Assembly (NCBI GenBank): GCA_028583685.1
Contig: JAMXIF010000058.1
Span: 12,520,165-12,584,164 of the forward strand
DNA length: 64,000 nucleotides
Reading direction: 5' to 3'
Source: Petaurus breviceps papuanus
Lineage: Eukaryota; Chordata; Mammalia; Diprotodontia; Petauridae
Below are positions 22,349-34,110 of this stretch, in pieces. Below the pieces are notes generated by a model, which saw only the letters and a program-made list of their open reading frames with translations, made no database searches and was not told where the DNA came from. The first letter of the stretch is position 1, and every line of letters starts with the position of its first letter. A program made the position numbers and the translations under genes.

Positions 22349-24679
22349 ATGCTATTCCTGTGCTAAAACTCTTCTCAGTGAATTCTCATGCAATTGCATG
22401 AATGAGATATAATTTATTTCAAAATTACAAGTAAAAATTCAAAATGGCAGCATCACAAATGATATTCAGACAGCATAGTGTTACCAGAAAAAGGAATCGA
22501 TAACAAGGCATATTGTAGTTGGAGACATGAGTTAGAAACTGAGCTGCTAACTCAGGCAGCCACTGACTAAGTGGGACAGAGGATCAGAATACTAGTTTAA
22601 TTGGGAGATAGGTAGGCGGTAAAGGGAAAGTACAGAAACATTGACATGTATGTCAGCACCTAGTTTGCAATTCTCAAAAATGCACAGAAGCTGCTGGTGG
22701 ATATTTTTTTGTATGTTTGATTGTATAAAATATGTGCTGTGGTATTCTGACATGATTTTATGTAGCACAGATTGAATAAGATGTAGCCCTGCTATCAGTA
22801 TACTGATAATTGCCCTAGGCTAGCCCTCAGGGTGAGGCGGGGCCCAAGTACAAAGAGGTAGAAGAGAATAGAGGAGCTGAAACAAGATGGAGAGAGGTGG
22901 GTCTGATGACCACAGGCGGCCATACTGACATGCTTAGCATGCTGCCCAGCAGCAGGACTGGCTCTAAAGCAAAATAAACTGCTTGAGTGGGGCTAAACTC
23001 CTGAAATCTGCTTTATGGATATAAAGTAAATTTCACAGGATTTTCGGCCTTGCTTCCCTCTGTCTCCAAATTTTTTAGCATTGGACCCATACGCTGAAAA
23101 GAATCCTTAGCTAACAAGTGGTCATCTGAAGACCTCCAAGGAGGAAGAGCCCACTCCTTTCTAAGGCAGCCCTTCCACTTGTGGCTAGCACTAATTGTAG
23201 GAAGTTTTGGTTCTTAGCATCAAGCATTAATTTGTCTCTCTGCACTTTCCACTCATTTATTGCGCTTGTTTAAAATCTTCTGGGACCAAACAGATCTATG
23301 CACACTCTTTCACATGATAGCCCTTCAAACCCTTCAAAACAGCTGTCATATCCCCTCTGAGTCATTTTTTCTCTAGGCTCCCCAGTATCTCCTGATTTTT
23401 TTTTTTACCTATCTTCCCTTCATCTGTGCTTGTGATATAAATGGACAAAGCTCTTGCTTCTTTCTTAGATGCAATTCATGCCCAGAGATTTAAATTTCCT
23501 TATTAAAGGTATGTCATGTAATCCCATTTCATCAAAGACCCATACCTAAATGTCTTTTTTCCTTCTCTTTCTGAAAAATTCAGGATGCTTTTGATCAAAA
23601 CAAACGGGGTGATGTTTTGTTTGTTTTAAAGAAATAAAGTCCTGCCTGAGAAGCTCAGTGCCCCCAAGTCATCAGGTGATGTTGGCATTTTTAGGCAATG
23701 CTATGAAACCAAAATAACACTCCTATACATATCTTCCCTAGTAAGCCAGCTTTCATACCAAGTCTCAACATTCACCCAGGAGAAATAAGTCAATGTAGCA
23801 TCACAAAACTTGCCCTCATCCAAACAGGCCTTTATCTGCTCAGGCAGCTGCTGAGTGAGTGCATGGCAAGAAATCATTAAGGCTAAAACAATTTTGTTTT
23901 TATTGAAGACCAGCATGACTTCTGTCTCTCAGCACAAGTCAAAATGCCAGGCCATGTATGCAGTATGAGATCTGATCCAAAGAACATTTCTTGGAACTGC
24001 TATCTTTTTATGGCATCACTTCCTATTGGAATATCATTTGCCTGTTGACTGGGTGTTTTGAAGTCTAGATCAATGCAGCCTTAGGAAGCAAGAACTTGCT
24101 AAGAATATATATGATGGGTCTCTAAGAGACATTATAACTGAGGAAAGAAGATAAAATATTTCTGTAGTAGATAGGCTATGTTACCAATGCAGTAGTTTTC
24201 TTGACTCAGTCTATAAGGATGCAAGAGAAAAAGATAAAACATTTTGATAATAAAAAGTCTGTGTACACTGTGCATGTTGTAAGGGCCATTCATTGTACAC
24301 TTCAGAGAAAGGCACTTACTTTGCCTAGCCTTTTAGGGGCCTGTAGATCCTTCTTGAGAATATGACAAATCACAGATGTGGGAGAGTCTGCCTCATTTTG
24401 TCCCAGAGGATAATGGAGGAACAGTAAGAATCAGGGAAGGCTCTACTAACATTCCAAGTCACCCGGAGTACTAGAAACATGTAAACTACTTACACTGGCC
24501 TGTCATTACCATCTTTCTTCAGATCTCACTTTCCTGTTACCCTTGTTGTTAAGAGGAAAGCAATTTGTTGCCAAATTTGGCAAACAAATACCAGTTTAAC
24601 AGCTGGTGGGATTATTTTATTTAGATTTGTCTCCCTTTAGTATCTCTGGTTGTTCACCTTTCTCTTTGTGTTACCACAG

Positions 24680-24837
24680 GTAGAACAAAATTGGGCCACA
24701 CTACAGGGGGGTGAGATGACCATCCAGACAACACAGGCCTCAGAAGCAACCCAGGCAGTGGCATCATTGGCAGAGGCAGCTGTGGCAGCTTCTCAGGAGA
24801 TGCAACAAGGAGCGACTGTCACCATGGCTCTCAACAG
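24680..24837 (+). CDS. NRF1: NRF1 internal coding exon (residues ~356-408)
   Basis: This 158-nt exon carries 52 codons plus two bases. It starts VEQNWATLQGGEMTIQTTQA, continues SEATQAVASLAEAAVAASQE and ends MALN plus the first two bases (AG) of a serine codon. It is part of the NRF1 activation domain, rich in Ala, Gln and Thr. The split AG|T codon is completed by the first base of the next exon at 33986, giving NSEAAAH as in other mammals. The donor aacag|gtagaa lacks the usual G at +5 and so is weaker than its neighbours. No difference from human was noticed. Confidence 0.97.
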
Positions 24838-25339
24838 GTAGAAATGAGAATGGAGAACCCAAGTCTCCCCCAAGACATAGGTGAAGTTCTGCAAGAAGAG
24901 TGTGTCTGGGGATGCTTAGAAGTAAAATATTGTGGGTTTGGCCAGCCATTCCAACCTGACCACCTGTAGGGATTCAGTGAATAGATCACCACCTCTCTCC
25001 TTTTTACATTACCTGTTGATGGGCCACAGGTGGCAAGTTCTAAGTAAGTCCTATCCATTGAGTCCCCACCCCAGTGCCTGTTTAAAAGAAATAGGACATC
25101 ATGGCAAATCAGAACCACTACATTTGATCATTTCTTTGCATCAGCAAAAGATAAGACTTTTTTTCTTTCACCGTATTCCTTGGTTGTCTGGATTCGTGTT
25201 TAAGCCATGCACTCACTGATTTTTCTTGTTTTCCCACTTTTATTTATCTACCCAGATGTGGAATCAGTCTTGATCACCAGAGTGTATGGTGACTCTCTTT
25301 CCTTGGATGAACTTGGGAAGATTCTTTTTTAGTTTTAGC

Positions 25340-25580
25340 AGTTGAGATAGTGTAGTGGCTAGAGCATTGGACTTGTAATCAGGGAGACCCGGGTTTGAAT
25401 CCTTTCTAAGTTACTTACTGGTTTTTGTGATCCTGGACAAGTCCCCAAAACCTCTTAGCCTCAGTTTCCTCATTTGTAAAATGGGGATGATAATATCACC
25501 TATTTCATAGGTTTATTGTAGGGATCAAAAGAGATAGTTATGTATGTAAGGCAACTTTCAAACTTTAAAGCACTAATTAG
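25340..25580 (+). repeat. MIR-like CORE-SINE
   Basis: Nearly complete: agtgtagtggctagagcatt, cccgggtttgaatcc, tcagtttcctcatttgtaaa and a 3' end with gcaactttcaaactttaaag. Confidence 0.85.
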
Positions 25581-25599
25581 TGCTTACAATGTGCCTGGC

Positions 25600-26290
25600 A
25601 ATATGCTATAAGCTGTGCTAGCTATAATGTGGGAGGATAATTAAGTGCTGAATTGTGTGTTGTCTCCTATGCTTACGGTAAACATTTAGAGAAGGGGAGA
25701 CCAACTTCCCTGGAGCAATCAAGGAAAACTTCACGGAGGAGATGAGGCTTGAGCTAAGGTCTGAAGTAATTGGTGGGGCAGGCAGACATTTCATGTGGGG
25801 GTTTAGCAAGAACAAAGACCTTGTGGTAGCAATGATCACAGTGTGTTTGAAGAGTGGTGAGAGAGACTGGCCTGGCTAGAGTAGAAAATTCAAAACAGGA
25901 AGTTGTGGGAATTAAGATTGAGTATATAGGGTAGAGTCAAACAAAGACATTAAGATTCAATATGGTGGGCAATCAGGAGCTATTATTGGTATTTGAGGGA
26001 GAAAATTCTATAATGAAAGCATTGAGGGTGAGTTAGAATGGCAGTTGGGCTGGAGGAATGAGATCCTTAAGAGAACTTAACATTGAGATATTGAATGGGA
26101 GGGACTAGAGAGAAATGATCTGATCTGTGAGAAAAATTTGAAAGGAAAAAATCAACAAGATTTAGTGGTAATTGTGTATGAGGGATGAAAGAAGGGAGGC
26201 ACAAAGAATATCCAAGAATTTTTCATTTGGGAGGATCATGTCCCTGATAGAGAGAGCAAAGTTCTCATGGAGACAGCAAATAGGAAGAAG
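25600..26290 (-). repeat. Old L2 fragment, minus orientation
   Basis: Its general text order (cttcacggaggagatgaggc, gcaatcaggagctatt, gatctgatctgtg) parallels the clearer reversed L2 copies at 7925 and 30515, but divergence is high. Confidence 0.5.
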
Positions 26291-26724
26291 CAGATCCTAG
26301 AGGGTGCCTATGGCAGAGCGCACACACACACACATACCCTCTTTTCCTTCTTTGTCAGGCAGCATGTGAAGTGACTTCAGAAGGAGCACACAGCCAAGCA
26401 CTGACTAAGCTCCCAGTCCTAGAATGTCCGCTTGTTTACATTTTAACCTGATGCCATTTCAGTGTCTCAGAACCCCATGGTGAAGTACTTGCATTGCCAC
26501 AGGTCTCTCATATCCCAGTACTGATTTAGGCTCATTCTCCGTGCACTGAAAGGGAAAAGATTCTCTTCCTTCCTCTGTGGGAGTAGAAAAGGGACTGAGG
26601 AAGTGCTTCTCTGTTCTGTGTATCTACAAAGTGTTGATAAGCAAATAGCTAATGATTAATTAGCACTTTAAAGAAGGTTTGCAGGCAACCTGCATTGCAT
26701 TTGCAGTACAGCAGTTCCTCACTT

Positions 26725-26862
26725 TGGGAGACTAAACAGATGTAGGAAAATGAATCAGAGACAGGGAAGTGATCTTTCCCAGAGTCACTCATCAAGTCAG
26801 GGACTGATCTGGAATTAGAATCTGTTGCTCAGTCCTCTGAACCGTGTAGCCTCTCAGTGACT
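26725..26862 (-). repeat. MIR-like fragment
   Basis: agacagggaagtgatctttc, cccagagtcactcatcaagt and ctcagtcctctgaaccgtg follow reversed MIR order. Confidence 0.55.
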
Positions 26863-28329
26863 TGAAACTTACTCAGTTCCTTACAGTCTTTGCTCAGCCC
26901 CATTCTTTCCTGTAATAGAAGACACCAGATAAGTTCCTGACAAGTAGGAACAGTATTAGAAAGAACCTCTCCTTTTAGCCTCGGAAGCTCACATCTTATA
27001 CCTGCCTTGACTGAGAACAGGAAAGTAGGCAACCATAGAAAACAAGCAATATATGACTTTGCTTCTAACCATCAGATTGGGTGTTCCAGTTAAACGAGGG
27101 TGCCCTGGGAGCCATGTGTATGTTGGAAAATATGAGGCAGGCCCTGGCTCCTCTCATGGTTAGGACGTGGTTTTATTTCTAAAGTCTACATGGGTAATAG
27201 TTTCCCTGGAGGTCTTATTAACAAGCTCAAATACAGCTGCGGTGGCTACGGTGTTTACACCAAAGGAAAAAGCACAGAATTTACTATGGCATGTAGGAGT
27301 CCAGAGATGTTGAAATCTGCTTGCAATCAGATAGTGCAGTGTGCCCAGCTAATGTCAAGGGAAAAGCACTGGCAATGAGTGGTATGTATAGCTCCTCTGG
27401 GTGATAAGGAAAAATCTGACAGTGAGAGACTGTCTAGGCTGGTGGAGGACCTGGGTCTCTTGAAATTCCTAAGGGGCAGCCACTGGCTGAGACCCCTTTC
27501 ATTAAATCCCACATTGTAGACAGGCTGGAGTTAAGACTTTAGCTTTAAGTCGTTGCATTTGAGATGACACTGTTCCAAACCTCCCCCAGATTTGCAGATG
27601 TCATTCAAATTTAATATATTGTTAGAATTTTTCTTAGCAAAAATTGCGCTGGTAAATCTGGTTGTTCTTAATGTTCATAGAGCTGCCCTGTACCTGCCTC
27701 CTTGCCTTTTAGGTATAAATGGAACAAGTGTCGTTGTCTCAGTTACCTGTTTTAATCTAGCAGTATAAACAAGAAACCATAGGCTCAGACCAACCTACAT
27801 CATGGCAGGTTGGGGAAGATAAAGAAGGTCGAGAGGTTCCTTCTGTCAGGGAAAAAGAGGCTCAGAAAGAATCTAGGGCTCTGAGCAGTTTTCAGCCATG
27901 CTTTTAAGAGTCTTAAAACAAAACTGGATTGAGACAGATGCATTGCACATAGTAGGTCCTTAATTAGTGTTTGAAGCTATAATAGTCTTCTAATTCCCTG
28001 TTTGAGAACCTATATATAGCTTGTCTTGATTTTTATGACAACCCAGAGTCTTCAGTTCTCTCCAGACCAAATTACCTTTACTAAAGGTTTTGTCAAATAA
28101 CACTTTTAGTAAGAAGTTTCTTTCCTCAAACAAATGGCAGTAGAATATCAGAGCTTCAGAAAGCCTGGGAATCACTGCCCTAAACCATCCTTTCAGATAG
28201 AAAGGCATCATCAATTGCCAGTTCCCCAGAAATTTTTGCCCTACTGCTTCTAACTTCAGTTATCTAGTCTCAGCTACCCAGAAAATAAAATAAACATTCT
28301 TTCTTTTTGCACATCAGAAATTCCCAGCT

Positions 28330-28470
28330 TCAGTTGTTGGCCCTCTTACATTCCTTTTCTTTAAATATATTCCTTTACAAAACCTATTCTCACATATGCC
28401 TTGCCTGATTCCTGGCACACAGAGTATGTGCTCAATAAATATCTATTGAATGAATGAATGAATGAGTGAA
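28330..28470 (+). repeat. L2 3' end with (TGAA)n
   Basis: gattcctggcacacagagta and tgctcaataaatatctattg are followed by several tgaa repeats, the natural L2 terminus. Confidence 0.85.
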
Positions 28471-29093
28471 TATGCATTTATCTTTTATCATTTATCTACG
28501 ATTTCATTTTATATTATCCGGTCTGACCTTACACATCTGACCAAGCCCTTAGGGACTTAGCAAATGTCTAAGAAAATCAGTGATATTTCTGTGTTCCATT
28601 TCTTTCTTAGTAATAATTTTTCCTGTCAGTGCATTTGATTATATTTACATTCATTCTGTTATGTATAGTGTGAAAAACTGGTTTGAAAGTGACAGGACTA
28701 GTTGCCCACAAGAAGTCATAATTGTATTTCTATACCTCATGCCGAGTGAGTGGCTAATGTTGTTTTTACTTACCCATCAAACAGAGCAGGTGGGTGACCT
28801 GGTTGACCTTTTGACCTGACCTTTCAGTTTGTTCACATAGAGACTGTTTTGGTTTGGGTTTCTACCCCTCACGCACAAAGGCCATAGTGTGGGTGGCCTC
28901 TGCAGATGTCTGCTTGTATGAGGTTCTGGGATGCATTGAGAGCTCGAGGTAAAGCCATATAAAGGAATGTGAACTAGTTTAGCTTCATTTGAAGATATGG
29001 GAGCTCTTGTCAACTTCAGAATCCCTACATCCCACAGACTCCATAGAAAGGCCAAGAAATTAGAAGGCGGTGTGGTGGTCCCAAAGAATACTA

Positions 29094-29505
29094 CCGTGTT
29101 TCCCCGATAATAAGACCTATCCCGAAAATAAGCCCTCCCCTTACTGTGTAAGATTCCTCTAAAATAAGCCTCCCCTGAAAATAAGCCCTATTGAGATTGC
29201 TACTGTAGCGAAGGTGATCCCCTGCGCTACACGCTACATTACGGTACCCTCTGTATGCACCGTTCCCCCCCCCCCCCCCCCACGTGAAACACACACCGCG
29301 CTCCGAGCTGCATCCAATCAGAGCTGCAGCAGTGAGCGCGTCATCCTGTTCTTCCCCAGTGATTTGCTTGCTGGCGCCATTGAGAGCAGTGCCGCGGAAG
29401 AGAGCTGAGGCAAGACAACATAAGCCCTCCCCTGAAAATAAGCCCTCTGGTGTTTTTCTTTCCAAAAAATTAATAAGACAGTGTCTTATTATTGGGGAAA
29501 CACGG
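29094..29505. mobile_element. TA-flanked mini-transposon (Tc1/mariner-like MITE), CpG-rich
   Basis: The 412-bp element is bounded by TA dinucleotides (29092-29093 and 29506-29507). Its terminal inverted repeats are 23 bp with one mismatch, starting ccgtgtttcccc. Several 'gaaaataagccc' units lie just inside both ends, and there is a near-palindrome, aataagacagtgtcttatt, at 29472-29490. The interior has about 14 CpG and a run of 17 C (29265-29281). No transposase is encoded; open frames of 62-124 codons on both strands are incidental. The TA target suggests Tc1/mariner mobilisation. The exact family is not recognised. Confidence 0.85.
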
Positions 29506-30514
29506 TAGCAGCTACAGCTACTTTAGAATAGGAACAAAGTATTCTAAATTCGTTCATTTTTTAAGGTTCAGAGTAAGCCCGAATCCAGAGCCTCAAAATT
29601 CTACCTTGCCAACTACTATATATGACATCACTTTGAGTATTATGGAGAAGATTATCATGATATCACGAATTGTGCTGTAATGTAAGGAGGGAACAGAAAC
29701 AAAGAGTACTGGAAATAAAAAAGATTGTGCTTTTCTTTCAACCACCCTTTTAAATCCTCTGTCACAAAACATGGCACAACTACACTACACTTTCATAGTA
29801 TGTTTTTCAGCTTTCTGTGTAATATCAGGTCAGGCCACGAAATTTTTTCATTGTTTTAAGAAGTAATCAGATGCTATAAATTTGACTGTAGCATTATTTA
29901 TTGGCAGAATTTTCTTATAATATTGAAAATATTAAAAAAATAATGCTAAGTAATTATTCATTATACAATCACTTATTAATACTTACAAATTGTAAACTAC
30001 CATGTAAATGCTAAATAATGGGCCCTGTTTTAAGTCCAGATCAGCCTTTCTGCTTTACTCTGAGTTCAGATTTCAGCTGCTTTTGAATGGCTGCCTGTTG
30101 CTTTTGAAACACTGAGGAGAATGCTCCTCCAGTATAAAGAGAATGGGCTTGGTTTTCATATGAGCTATTGTACTTAACCCTAGTGGTCTTGTTCTGTATT
30201 TTTCTAACATAAAATTCATTCAAAAAACACTTTTTAGTAGCTGTATTGTAAATGTAGATGCATTTAAGTATATATAAAGACATATGTATTTTAAAAGCCA
30301 TGTAAATCTACATCTATGAATACCTTTAACCATTATAATGGGTACCTGGAAATACAATCAATGGTTTCCTCTCCCATGTGAAGTAAATTACAATGCTAAA
30401 TAAATAGCTGGATAATTGCAATATAAGTTAGATGTTCATTTTCTCTTATTTAAGTAATTGTTGATATTAGTGGCAAGGAGGGAACAACTTAACATTTTTA
30501 ATGTGATTCTTTTG

Positions 30515-31500
30515 TTTGTCATCAGTCAGAAAGTATTTATTAAGTGACTGCTCTGTGTCAGGCACTGTGCTAAGCTCCCAGGATACAAAAGAAAGGCCAA
30601 AACAGTCCCTGTTCTCAGTTGACTCACAGTCTGATGGGGAAGACAACATGCAAACAACTTTGCACAACATGATAACTGGAAATAATCAACAAAGGGAAGG
30701 CACTAGAAATTTAGGGGGATCTGAGGTTTTGGGGGGGTTGTTTTTTTTGTTTGTTTGTTTGTTTTTTGCTTTTTGGAGGATGTTGATATCCTCAACGGGG
30801 AAATAGGAATAGGAAAGTTAGGAAGGGAGGAGGGCTTGGAGGAAAGATAATGAGTTGAGTTTAAGATATCTGTGGGCCATCAGGTTCAAGATATCCAATA
30901 GACAGAGATTGGAGACTAGAAGTTAGGAGAGAGGTTAAGGCTGGATAAATAGATTGGAGAATCATTAGTATAGAGACGTTTAATGAAACTATGGAAACTC
31001 ATGAGATCCCCAAGGGGAATGATGTAGAGGGAGAAGGGGACTCAGAGCAGAGCCTTGGGGCACACTCATAGTTGGTGGGTGTGACCCCAGTGGAGTACCA
31101 GCAAAGAAGACTGAGAAGGAGCAGTCTGACAGGAGAACCAGGAGAGTAGTGTCAAAAAACCTGGAGAAGTGAGTCTCAAAGAGTAGGTCCGTTACTAACT
31201 TTGAAGAGACCAGTTTCTGTGGAAGTTTCAAAGCCAGACCACAGAAAGTTAAGAGAGTGAGAGGAAAAGAAGTAGAGGCCCTGACTGTGGCCACAAAGGG
31301 GAGGAGAGCTATAGGACAGTAGCTAGGGACAGATCAAGTGAGGGTTTTTTGAGGAAGAAGGAAACATGGAAATGTTTGTAGGCAATACGGAAACAGCCAG
31401 TAGGCAGGGAAAGTTTGAAGATTATTGGAGAGTAATAATGATAAAGGGGGCATCTACTGGAGAGAATAGGATAGAATGGGATCCTCTATGCATTGGGTTC
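30515..31500 (-). repeat. L2 LINE, minus orientation, about 1 kb
   Basis: It starts with the reversed tail (aagtatttattaagtgactg, tcaggcactgtgctaagctc) and continues through 3' UTR into ORF2 remnants (agacttgagaag-type text, cagtagctagggacagatca). A (TTTG)n tract sits at 30742-30765. It is one of the longest L2 copies here. Confidence 0.8.
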
Positions 31501-31939
31501 CTATAGGAGTATCTTTGTTCACCAGGACATCTCTGGCATGAAGCAGTGTATGAAAGTAGTCCTGTTAACCTGCTGTTAATTATGTACTACTATATGTCAG
31601 TAGTTGAAGGATCCATGATTTCATTTTGCAAGGATTCCCTTTAACCAGTGCAGATTGCAACCTTCCCATGGCTTAATGACTTGCTGTGGGGAAAAAATCA
31701 TCACTAGGTAGCCAGCCCTCATTTCACGCCCATAACTTCCAGGTACCCGTTGTAATGGTTCAAGGTTATCATTGGTAAAATACATATATATGTAGATGTT
31801 TGCTTTAAAATACCTTTTTTATAATTCTCAAGTCCATTTACAACGTTTACTTTTAAAAACACTACTAATCAAATTAACTTGGCTCAATTAGTCTTCTGAC
31901 AGGAGATGCACAGTTGAGATTTTCATGATGTTGCTCTCT

Positions 31940-32339
31940 TGGTTTCCATCTTGCTGGTTGGACCACAATTTCATTTCCTTTGCTCAACCATCATCCTTTT
32001 TCTTCTATATTCTTTAGTGATCAACTATCACCTCTATTCAGTAGACTCCCACATTGATATATCTGGCCCTGGTCTCACTCCTAAACATAGGTCTGTTATC
32101 ACCAGTTGCATTTTAGATATTTCCAAATAGATGTCCCATAGACATCTTAAACACGTCTAATAATTCTTTGCCAAATCGTGTCCATTCTACTCTCAATGTA
32201 TATTTCTTATCATTTACCTCATCTCCACATCCTGCCACCACACAGGCTATTTCCTGTGCCTGGAATGCACTCCTACCTTTTTCCCTCCTCATAGCTTCCC
32301 TCAGCTGAAATGAATGGCTTTCTTAAAAAATAGGAAATC
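31940..32339 (+). repeat. L2 LINE, 3' part (5' of SINE insertion)
   Basis: L2 ORF2 and 3' text (ttgatatatctggccctggt, ctgtgcctggaatgcactcc), continued at 32490-32720. Confidence 0.75.
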
Positions 32340-32489
32340 AAGGGGCGGCCAGGTGGCGCAGTGAGTAAGAGCGTTGGCCCCGGCATCGGGAGACCTGGGA
32401 TCAGTTCCAGCCTCAGATACTCGGCACCCACACAAAAATAACTAGCCGTGTAACCTTGAACAAGTTACTTAACCCCAATTGCTTAAAAA
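32340..32489 (+). repeat. SINE, 'gtaagagc' subfamily
   Basis: Head ggggcggccaggtggcgcag then tgagtaagagcgttgg, with gatactcggcacccac and aaccttgaacaagttactta. CpG sites are kept, so it is fairly young. Target duplication aaaaaataggaaatc / aaaaaatgggaaatc (32325-32339 and 32490-32504). Confidence 0.92.
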
Positions 32490-32720
32490 AAAAAATGGGA
32501 AATCTACACTAATCCCTGCAGTTGATAGTGCCTTGCCTCCCAGAAATTACTTTAGATTTACTTTGTATTTAATTTTCTCTGTACATATTGTTCCCCCTCA
32601 GGCTGCATGGGGATGGCAACTTTTTGGGAAAAAGAAGGGTTTATATCTCCAGCACCCAGCCCAGCACCTGAACATGATAGTCCCTTAATAAATGCATATT
32701 TGATCGATGATTCTATCTGT
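32490..32720 (+). repeat. L2 3' end (3' of SINE insertion)
   Basis: Continues 31940-32339; ends agcacccagcccagcacctg and ccttaataaatgcatatttg. Confidence 0.8.
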
Positions 32721-33985
32721 CACTAGGCTTTTTAGGACCTGTAAGAGTTTGCCCCAGGCTGCCATAGCTTTTGAGAAGCCAGGGTCACTTTCATGCTGTG
32801 GTGAGACCACAGAGGGGGACTACAGTGTTTTGCAAGGCTCTGTGTTTTTCCACTAGCAGTACTAGATATTCCCCAAGCCATCCACAGTCCCTGACCCAAG
32901 GCCACTTGGGATAAATCAGTGGCATGAGTTTTCAAGATGGTGAGAGCTGTGGCAAAGTGTGTAGGCTCAGAACAGAATAAAACTGACTTCAGACTTGGCC
33001 TCATTTGTACCATGCTCTGTCTATATCAATATAAAAGGTCCCACTCTGTTCTGCCTCACCCACTTACAGTCTCACTAACTGTGCACATTGCCCCCAGTGC
33101 TCATTCTGGGAAGAAACATACATGAATTTAGGATGTGTGAAGACAAGAGTGGGAAGATGGTATGCAAGTAGCTAGAAAGGTAGCTACTGCCAGTGAATGG
33201 GCCTCTCCCTCCGTTCCACAGAATGTTTGGACTGCAGCAAAGAAGGTGATCATTTTGCTGTGTCTGTAAAAACAAGGAATCTTTGGCATTTACTGATCAT
33301 TTTAAATTATTAATAACAATCTTTGATGATGCTTACATGGTTAGCATGAGGCAAAGGGGTCCAAAGATAAGGTGGGGAGACCTGAGAAAAACTTAGGAGT
33401 AGACATGGAAATCCAGCTGTCTACTCAGCTACCTTTGTGATTTCACTGGAATTAATAACGAAGTTATTATTTAGCATTAGTTAAATATTAACAAGGCCAG
33501 CTATTGATGACCCGTTGGGTTGTCTTTCGTATAATCCATCTCTTTTGCTACAGAAAAGCCTATTTCCAGTGGGCTGCCTGTGTTATTATAACAGAGAAGG
33601 GAAAAGGAAAGCTGAGGGATTAGCAGTGAAGTCTAATGGCATATGCATGGTGATTATGGATCGCAATCCCCACTATATTTGTAGGTACTCAGTAAATGCT
33701 AATTGATGTTGATAAGGAGGAGAAAAATAATGATTATCCCTTTCCATCCCAAAATGCATACTTCTTTAGGCATTTTTATTTTTTAAATTGCTTTTGGTTT
33801 TATCCATTAGCATTTTTAAAGCCATTCATTGGTTTCATGGACTTGCCATTAAACCCTTGGTCAAGGGGGTCACGGTAGGGTCCAAGAGGGTGAGTGGTGA
33901 GGGGGGGGGAAGGTCATCTGTCTTGCTTCAGCATCATGTCTCTCTTCATCTCATACATCCTTCTCTCTTAATCTCATGCCTACAG

Positions 33986-34110
33986 TGAAGCCGCCGCCCA
34001 TGCTGTCGCCACACTGGCTGAGGCCACACTGCAAGGGGGAGGACAGATCGTCCTGTCTGGGGAAACCGCAGCAGCCGTAGGAGCACTTACTGGAGTCCAG
34101 GATGCTAATG
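33986..34110 (+). CDS. NRF1: NRF1 internal coding exon (residues ~408-450)
   Basis: This 125-nt exon begins with the third base of a serine codon split with the previous exon and encodes SEAAAHAVATLAEATLQGGG, then QIVLSGETAAAVGALTGVQD and AN. It ends with the first base (G) of a glycine codon, completed in the next exon. It lies in the alanine-rich part of the activation domain. In other mammals one coding exon of 54 residues follows (GLVQIPVSMY... to VVTLEQ); I could not find it in the remaining 29.9 kb. Acceptor tgcctacag and donor atg|gtaaga are good. Local GC and CpG are higher than in the flanking intron, as expected for a conserved coding exon. Confidence 0.97.

Larger units (their letters stand above)
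19218..24679 (+). other. NRF1: NRF1 intron, 5.5 kb
   Basis: The intron contains two minus-strand SINEs (20303-20451 and 21761-21925), an L1 3' tail (20786-20990), a short minus-strand L1 piece (about 21500-21690) and a MIR fragment (22243-22348). I recognise nothing in 22350-24650. That part includes a 71-codon minus frame at 23701-23916 with no family resemblance I can name. The acceptor tract is ttgtgttaccacag. Confidence 0.85.
24838..33985 (+). other. NRF1: NRF1 intron, 9.1 kb
   Basis: The intron contains a MIR (25340-25580), old L2 in both orientations (25600-26290, 28330-28470, 30515-31500, 31940-32720), a MIR fragment (26725-26862), a SINE (32340-32489) and the TA-flanked mini-transposon (29094-29505). 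About 26870-28310, 29510-30500 and 32725-33960 have no repeat I recognise. The acceptor is preceded by a long pyrimidine-rich stretch (about 33920-33985). Confidence 0.85.

Noticed and set aside
23701-23916. 71-codon minus-strand frame
   Set aside because: Composition looks protein-like, but no family, no partner exons and no poly(A) trace of a retrocopy.
29091-29465. 124-codon minus-strand and overlapping + strand frames
   Set aside because: They lie within the CpG-rich mini-transposon, including a C17 run; the openness follows from base composition and there is no transposase motif.
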